Shown piece by piece: positions 6,948 through 7,455 of a DNA stretch of 7,455 nt. The stretch is from assembly GCA_017881145.1 (NCBI GenBank), contig JADGRG010000446.1:1-7455 (forward strand), in the 5' to 3' direction. A program made the translations under genes and the position numbers. The notes beneath the pieces were generated by a model. It was given only the letters and a program-made list of their open reading frames with translations, made no database searches and was not told where the DNA came from. This stretch comes from Sandaracinaceae bacterium. Its GTDB lineage: Bacteria > Myxococcota_A > Polyangia > Polyangiales > JAFGIB01. Numbering within the stretch: position 1 is the first letter of the stretch; every line of letters starts with the position of its first letter.

Positions 6948-7313
6948 TTCGACAGCTGGTACGCGGCGTTGTCGCGGACGCTGTTCATTCCACCGACTGC
7001 GTCGTACGTCGAGCTGAACGCGGACTTCGTGGTCGTGCGCATGGCGTGGGCGTTCGACGCGATCTTCCCGCGTGCCAGCGTGCAGTCGATTACGCCGCTG
7101 GCCAGCAACCCAGTGAGCCGCGGCGTTCACGGCATCGCCGGCCGCTGGCTCGTGAATGGCTCGGGCTCCGGCATCCTCTCGCTGCGCCTCGAGCCTGCGC
7201 AGCGCGCACGCGTCATGGGCTTTCCCGTGACGCTGCGCGAGCTGATGGTGAGCGTGGACGATCCGGCTTCGCTGCAGGCCGCGCTGCATCGCGAGCCCAC
7301 CGTCGGTGCCTGA
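6912..7313 (+). CDS. Small hypothetical protein (FPIxFDSWY-type), function unknown
   Basis: The 133-residue product begins MTVAPTQRFPIHFDSWYAAL and continues with alternating strands (SYVELNADFVVVRMAW, ASVQSITPL), the striking segment SRGVHGIAGRWLVNGSGSG at about 75-93, and a closing RVMGFPVTLRELMVSVDDP before a short helix. The pattern of strands followed by a C-terminal helix suggests a small PH-like beta fold. I recall similar uncharacterised proteins in actinobacteria and myxobacteria but cannot name the family. It has no signal peptide, membrane segment or catalytic signature, so a cytoplasmic location is inferred. ATG 6912 was chosen because the conserved-looking part starts directly after it. 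The in-frame ATG at 6846 would run through the higB coding region. No strong ribosome site is visible before 6912, so translation could be leaderless. Its G+C content matches the chromosome, unlike the adjacent toxin module. Confidence 0.75.
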   Translation: MTVAPTQRFPIHFDSWYAALSRTLFIPPTASYVELNADFVVVRMAWAFDAIFPRASVQSITPLASNPVSRGVHGIAGRWLVNGSGSGILSLRLEPAQRARVMGFPVTLRELMVSVDDPASLQAALHREPTVGA

Positions 7314-7343
7314 CGGGCGCCGTGCGCTTGCCCCGTCGTCAGG
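7309..7343. terminator. Inverted repeat spanning two convergent stop codons
   Basis: CCTGACG (7309-7315) pairs exactly with CGTCAGG (7337-7343), enclosing both opposing TGA stops. An alternative inner pairing is GACGGG (7312-7317) with CCCGTC (7332-7337). Lying between convergent genes, it could end transcription in both directions, but there is no T tract. Confidence 0.45.
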
Positions 7344-7455
7344 GGGTCTCGCGCAGCGCCTTCGCGAAGCCTTCCAGCAGGTTCGCGAGCGGCACGGCGA
7401 GCTCCCTTGGCGCGTCGATGCGCACCCCGCCGTCGGGTAGACGCGACAACGACAA
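7339..7455 (-). CDS. C-terminal fragment of an unidentified protein, cut by the window end
   Basis: The minus-strand frame ending at TGA 7341-7339 is open for 38 codons to the right edge and reads LSLSRLPDGGVRIDAP, then RELAVPLANLLEGFAKAL and RETP. The strand-then-amphipathic-helix pattern and G+C-rich third positions (most codons end in G or C) support real coding. It faces the 6912-7313 gene with 25 bases between stops. There is too little to name a family. Confidence 0.5.
   Translation of the reverse strand: MSLSRLPDGGVRIDAPRELAVPLANLLEGFAKALRETP

Noticed and set aside
6948..7289. Minus-strand extension of the higB frame up to 7289
   Set aside because: The extra 114 codons are antisense to the 6912-7313 gene and bear no resemblance to toxin proteins.

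Overview
The window is GC-rich (about two thirds G+C by eye) and densely coded. Five genes run rightward in a row, followed by a leftward toxin-antitoxin module, another rightward gene, and the tail of a leftward gene. A proline-rich TonB-family protein, a lipoprotein with a hydrophobic leader and no other recognisable domain, a Ca-loop repeat protein, and frequent TTG/GTG starts suggest a Myxococcota (deltaproteobacterial, Polyangia-like) chromosome. This is inferred from protein character, since there is no rRNA or marker gene to confirm it.

Layout. 2-1072 (+) is the 3' part of a secreted-type protein with two long internal repeats, each carrying a D-x-T-G-D-G loop. 1118-2230 (+) is a compact, eukaryote-like UTP-sugar-1-phosphate uridylyltransferase. 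2227-3435 (+) is a predicted lipoprotein of unknown function whose TTG start overlaps the preceding stop codon. 3502-5190 (+) is a TonB-family energy-transducer-like protein. 5166-6281 (+) is queG, epoxyqueuosine reductase, which starts inside the 3' end of the TonB-like gene. 6331-6603 (-) is higA and 6639-6947 (-) is a higB-like toxin gene with no convincing start codon. 6912-7313 (+) is a small conserved-type hypothetical gene. 7339-7455 (-) is the C-terminal end of a gene entering from the right.

How they fit together. The first five genes have gaps of 45, -4, 66 and -25 bases, so they could share transcripts, although 3436-3501 has room for a separate promoter. Their products do not form an obvious pathway: two envelope proteins and a TonB-like protein would act in or across the envelope, the nucleotidyltransferase would supply an activated sugar, and QueG completes queuosine in tRNA. 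The higBA pair is clearly poorer in G+C (about 56% over 6661-6840 by hand count) and reads as an acquired cassette inserted between queG and the 6912 gene. Its toxin copy may be decaying.

The most noteworthy points are the damaged-looking 5' end and altered C-terminus of higB, the orphan TonB-like protein with a Cys-containing tail, and the opposing stop codons held in one inverted repeat at 7309-7343. I found no rRNA, tRNA, CRISPR array, insertion sequence or clearly new multi-gene system.
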